From: CAJXNP01 sp050305935
GTDB taxonomy: Bacteria; Bacteroidota; Bacteroidia; Cytophagales; Cyclobacteriaceae
Assembly (NCBI GenBank): GCA_050305935.1
Contig: JBNLGG010000125.1
Span: forward strand, 1 to 6,489
Direction of reading: 5' to 3'
DNA length: 6,489 bases
Of the stretch, positions 4,450 to 6,489 are shown in pieces. The position numbers and the translations under genes are program-made. How positions within the stretch are numbered: position 1 is the stretch's first letter; each line of letters opens with the position of its first letter. A model generated the notes under the pieces. That model worked only from the letters and a program-made list of their open reading frames with translations, did not search any database and was not told the origin of the DNA.

Positions 4450-4500
4450 ATAAAAAATCTCAACCTTCTAAAATGATTGTTTAATTAAAATTCTTAAACC

Positions 4501-5601
4501 ATGAAAAGAGTTAGAATCAATGTAGGTAAAGTAGGCCTCGTTTTTAAAAATGGCGATTATCAGAGAATGATCTGCGAAGGCGCTCATTGGTTGGGATTGA
4601 GCGAAAGCGTAAAAGTCTATGACAGAACGCAGGCATTTGTGCCACCTGTTGACATCAGCATCTTACTGAAAGACCAGGCATTGGCTGATCAATTAATTGT
4701 AGTTGAGGTAAAAGACAATGAACTGGCCTTGAAATATGAAAATGGCAACTATAAAGTGGTACTCCCAAGGGGAAGATATGCATTCTGGAAAGGAGTGATC
4801 GATTATCAATTCAAATCCGTGGACTTAAGTAAAATTGAGATCACAGAGGGAATTGATAAAGAAACACTAAGCAGAGCGGAAATCATTCCATACATCAGGG
4901 TCTTCGAAGTTCTGCCTTATGAAAGAGGAGTACTATTTGTTGATGGTAAGTTTGAACGAGTATTGGAAAGTGGTACTTATTTCTTCTGGAAAAATGCTAC
5001 CCCGATTTCTGTTCAGAAAGCTGACTTGAGGCAGTTGCAATTAGAAGTTACTGGTCAGGAAATCCTTACCAGGGACAAAGCAGCCTTGAGGATCAACTTC
5101 AGCACCCTATACAAAGTGGTGGATGTGGAGAAAGCCTTGATTGACAACAGGGATTACGAAAAACAATTGTATACCCTGGTGCAACTGGCACTTAGGGAGT
5201 ATGTAGGTACCTTTATGCTGGATGAATTGCTGGAAAGGAAGGAGGGCATTACTGAATATGTGATGGGAGTCCTTCAGGCGAAAACCGGTAAACTAGGGGT
5301 AAAAGTCAATGACTGCGGTGTGAAAGATATCATTTTGCCGGGAGATGTAAAAGATATCATGAACCGAGTGCTGATCGCTCAAAAACAGGCGCAAGCTAAT
5401 GTGATCACCAGGAGGGAAGAAACAGCTTCTACCAGGAGCCTGTTGAACACTGCTAAGTTGATGGAAGACAACGAAATGTTGTATAAGTTGAAAGAGATGG
5501 AGTTTGTGGAAAAGGTTGCCGATAAAATTGGAAAAATTACGGTGGCTGGAAACGGCCAGGTAATTGACCAGTTGAGAAGCATCTTTGCTCCGGGTAAATA
5601 A
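4501..5601 (+). CDS. Slipin family protein (SPFH/Band 7 domain)
   Basis: This 366-residue protein belongs to the slipin group of SPFH proteins (stomatin/prohibitin relatives), which form oligomeric scaffolds usually at membranes. The core SPFH region is about 170-300, with DLRQLQLEVTGQEILTRDKAALRINFSTLYKVVD, then LVQLALREYVGTFMLDELLERKEGI and the tail GVKVNDCGVKDIILPGDVKDIMNRVLIAQKQAQANVITRREETASTRSLLNTAKLM, which is highly typical of the family. In place of a clear N-terminal membrane helix, the first 165 residues contain three related beta-type units, at about 11-32, 75-98 and 142-165, with the pattern G(V/L)xFxNGxYxxVLxxGxYxFWK. Start ATG 4501 follows the A/T-rich leader. rtcB follows after 47 nt on the same strand, and slipin-rtcB pairing is a recurrent bacterial arrangement linked to RNA repair. 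A direct role in ligation is not shown. Confidence 0.92.
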   Translation: MKRVRINVGKVGLVFKNGDYQRMICEGAHWLGLSESVKVYDRTQAFVPPVDISILLKDQALADQLIVVEVKDNELALKYENGNYKVVLPRGRYAFWKGVIDYQFKSVDLSKIEITEGIDKETLSRAEIIPYIRVFEVLPYERGVLFVDGKFERVLESGTYFFWKNATPISVQKADLRQLQLEVTGQEILTRDKAALRINFSTLYKVVDVEKALIDNRDYEKQLYTLVQLALREYVGTFMLDELLERKEGITEYVMGVLQAKTGKLGVKVNDCGVKDIILPGDVKDIMNRVLIAQKQAQANVITRREETASTRSLLNTAKLMEDNEMLYKLKEMEFVEKVADKIGKITVAGNGQVIDQLRSIFAPGK

Positions 5602-5648
5602 TCAGGGGATGGGCTAGGAATAGCTCATTTCCACTTAAAAATTGGAAG

Positions 5649-6489
5649 ATGAATAAAGATAGAATAAGAGGAAAAGATTTAAAACCACTGGGAATCCGTT
5701 CCAGCAGGTTCAAAGGATTAATAATAGACCTTTTGTCAAAAAATTTTAAGCATAGTACGAAAAAGGAAAAACTCGAGATCATAAAGAAAGTTCTTGCGAA
5801 TCCTGAAGAATATTTGGAAGATGCCGTTTTCAGCCCACTGGTTGAATTATTGGTACAACCAACGGAATTGGATTCTAAAGAACAGATTAAATTGTTGGAG
5901 GAGGCAGGTGCTTTTCATGTATTTGGACGAAAACTGATTGATAGCAATGCCTATCAGCAAATGGAGGTGGCGATGAAACTGCCGGTTGCGGTGAAGGGCG
6001 CTTTAATGCCAGATGCTCATCATGGCTATGGCTTGCCCATAGGAGGTGTCCTCGCCACAAAGAATGCAGTGATACCTTATGGAGTAGGAGTGGATATTGG
6101 CTGTAGAATGAGCTTAAGTATTTTTGATATGGATGAAAAATACCTTTATAAAAACAGCTATCAATTCAAAACTGCCCTAAAAGAAAGGACCTGTTTTGGT
6201 GCCGGAGGCGAGTTGCCTGTTTCCCAGGAACATGAGATACTGGACCGGAGCGAATTCAATGAAACACCATTGCTCAAACAACTTCATGGCAAGGCGGTAA
6301 AGCAACTGGGAACTTCAGGGTCAGGCAACCATTTTGTGGAGTTCGGAAGCGTAAACATGTTTGCTGGAAATGGTCTGGGACTTGAACCTGGAGAATACAT
6401 TGGCTTGTTGTCACACTCCGGGTCCAGGGGACTGGGAGCTTCCATTGCTAAATATTATACCAGTTTGGCGATGGAAAAATGTCTCTTGC
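5649..6489 (+). CDS. rtcB: RtcB-type 3'-phosphate RNA ligase, N-terminal 280 residues (cut by window end)
   Basis: RtcB joins RNA 2',3'-cyclic phosphate or 3'-phosphate ends to 5'-OH ends using GTP and Mn2+, repairing or splicing cleaved tRNA and other RNA. The frame is open from ATG 5649 to the last base. Family motifs are present: PDAHHGYGLPIGG at 121-133, GVGVDIGCRM at 145-154 (Asp149 and Cys152 as metal ligands), GTSGSGNHFVEFG at 221-233 (Asn227, His228), and LSHSGSRGLG at 254-263 (His256). The later metal His and the guanylylated His lie beyond the window. GCRM replaces the common GCGM, and about 90 residues precede the first conserved block, longer than in the E. coli enzyme, so this is a divergent, non-classical subgroup. 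It follows the slipin gene by 47 nt and is probably co-transcribed. Confidence 0.93.
   Translation, partial: MNKDRIRGKDLKPLGIRSSRFKGLIIDLLSKNFKHSTKKEKLEIIKKVLANPEEYLEDAVFSPLVELLVQPTELDSKEQIKLLEEAGAFHVFGRKLIDSNAYQQMEVAMKLPVAVKGALMPDAHHGYGLPIGGVLATKNAVIPYGVGVDIGCRMSLSIFDMDEKYLYKNSYQFKTALKERTCFGAGGELPVSQEHEILDRSEFNETPLLKQLHGKAVKQLGTSGSGNHFVEFGSVNMFAGNGLGLEPGEYIGLLSHSGSRGLGASIAKYYTSLAMEKCLL

Larger units (their letters stand above)
3909..4500. other. Structured non-coding region between the tRNA-like cluster and the slipin gene
   Basis: About 590 bp without a believable gene but with many inverted repeats: a pseudoknot candidate (3933-3961), a long interrupted hairpin (3973-4037), stems at 4053-4068, 4079-4130 and 4191-4209, a palindrome (4272-4289) and a large nested structure (4318-4449). 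The last 50 bases before the slipin start are A/T-rich with no recognisable Shine-Dalgarno, as is common in Bacteroidota leaders. The density of stems suggests a structured transcript rather than plain spacer. Confidence 0.5.

Overview
The window looks like a chromosomal segment from a Bacteroidota bacterium (Cytophaga/Sphingobacteria-like). This is inferred from moderate GC, long A/T-rich leaders with weak or no Shine-Dalgarno sequences before several starts, TAA stops, an ECF sigma/anti-sigma pair of the Bacteroidota style and a slipin-rtcB pair. No species marker is present, so the placement is tentative. All convincing genes are on the + strand.

Bases 1-2846 hold a three-gene unit: an ECF RNA polymerase sigma factor, a single-pass membrane protein that is probably its anti-sigma factor (2 bp downstream, with a clear RBS), and an exported, highly charged protein of unknown function with a signal peptide and a Glu/Arg coiled coil. 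Together they look like an envelope-signal regulatory module.

Bases 2847-3311 are non-coding. They contain two rho-independent terminators, each preceded by a copy of the same 20-bp element (19/20 identical, 240 bp apart), so the region looks like two tandem short transcription units.

Bases 3312-3908 hold a cluster of tRNA-like sequences. Two fold as complete 72-nt cloverleaves (Asp-like GTC and Phe-like GAA), each with a mismatched anticodon stem. Then come three partial pieces: a 3' half, a piece with D and T arms but no anticodon arm, and a 5' half. Their acceptor strands pair better with the neighbouring piece than with their own, as if the halves were in 3'-then-5' (permuted) order. Bases 3909-4500 are non-coding but dense in inverted repeats: a candidate H-type pseudoknot, several hairpins, an 18-bp operator-like palindrome, and a large nested structure with a 17-bp stem just upstream of the next gene.

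Bases 4501-6489 hold a slipin (SPFH/Band 7) gene and, 47 nt later, an rtcB RNA ligase gene that runs off the window end. RtcB joins RNA ends left by endonucleolytic cleavage, including cleaved tRNAs. An rtcB-slipin operon directly behind abnormal tRNA-like sequences and a structured leader is the most interesting part of the window. It could be an RNA-repair system with its own tRNA-like substrates, decoys or sensors. That functional link is inference; the gene identities and RNA folds are read from the sequence.
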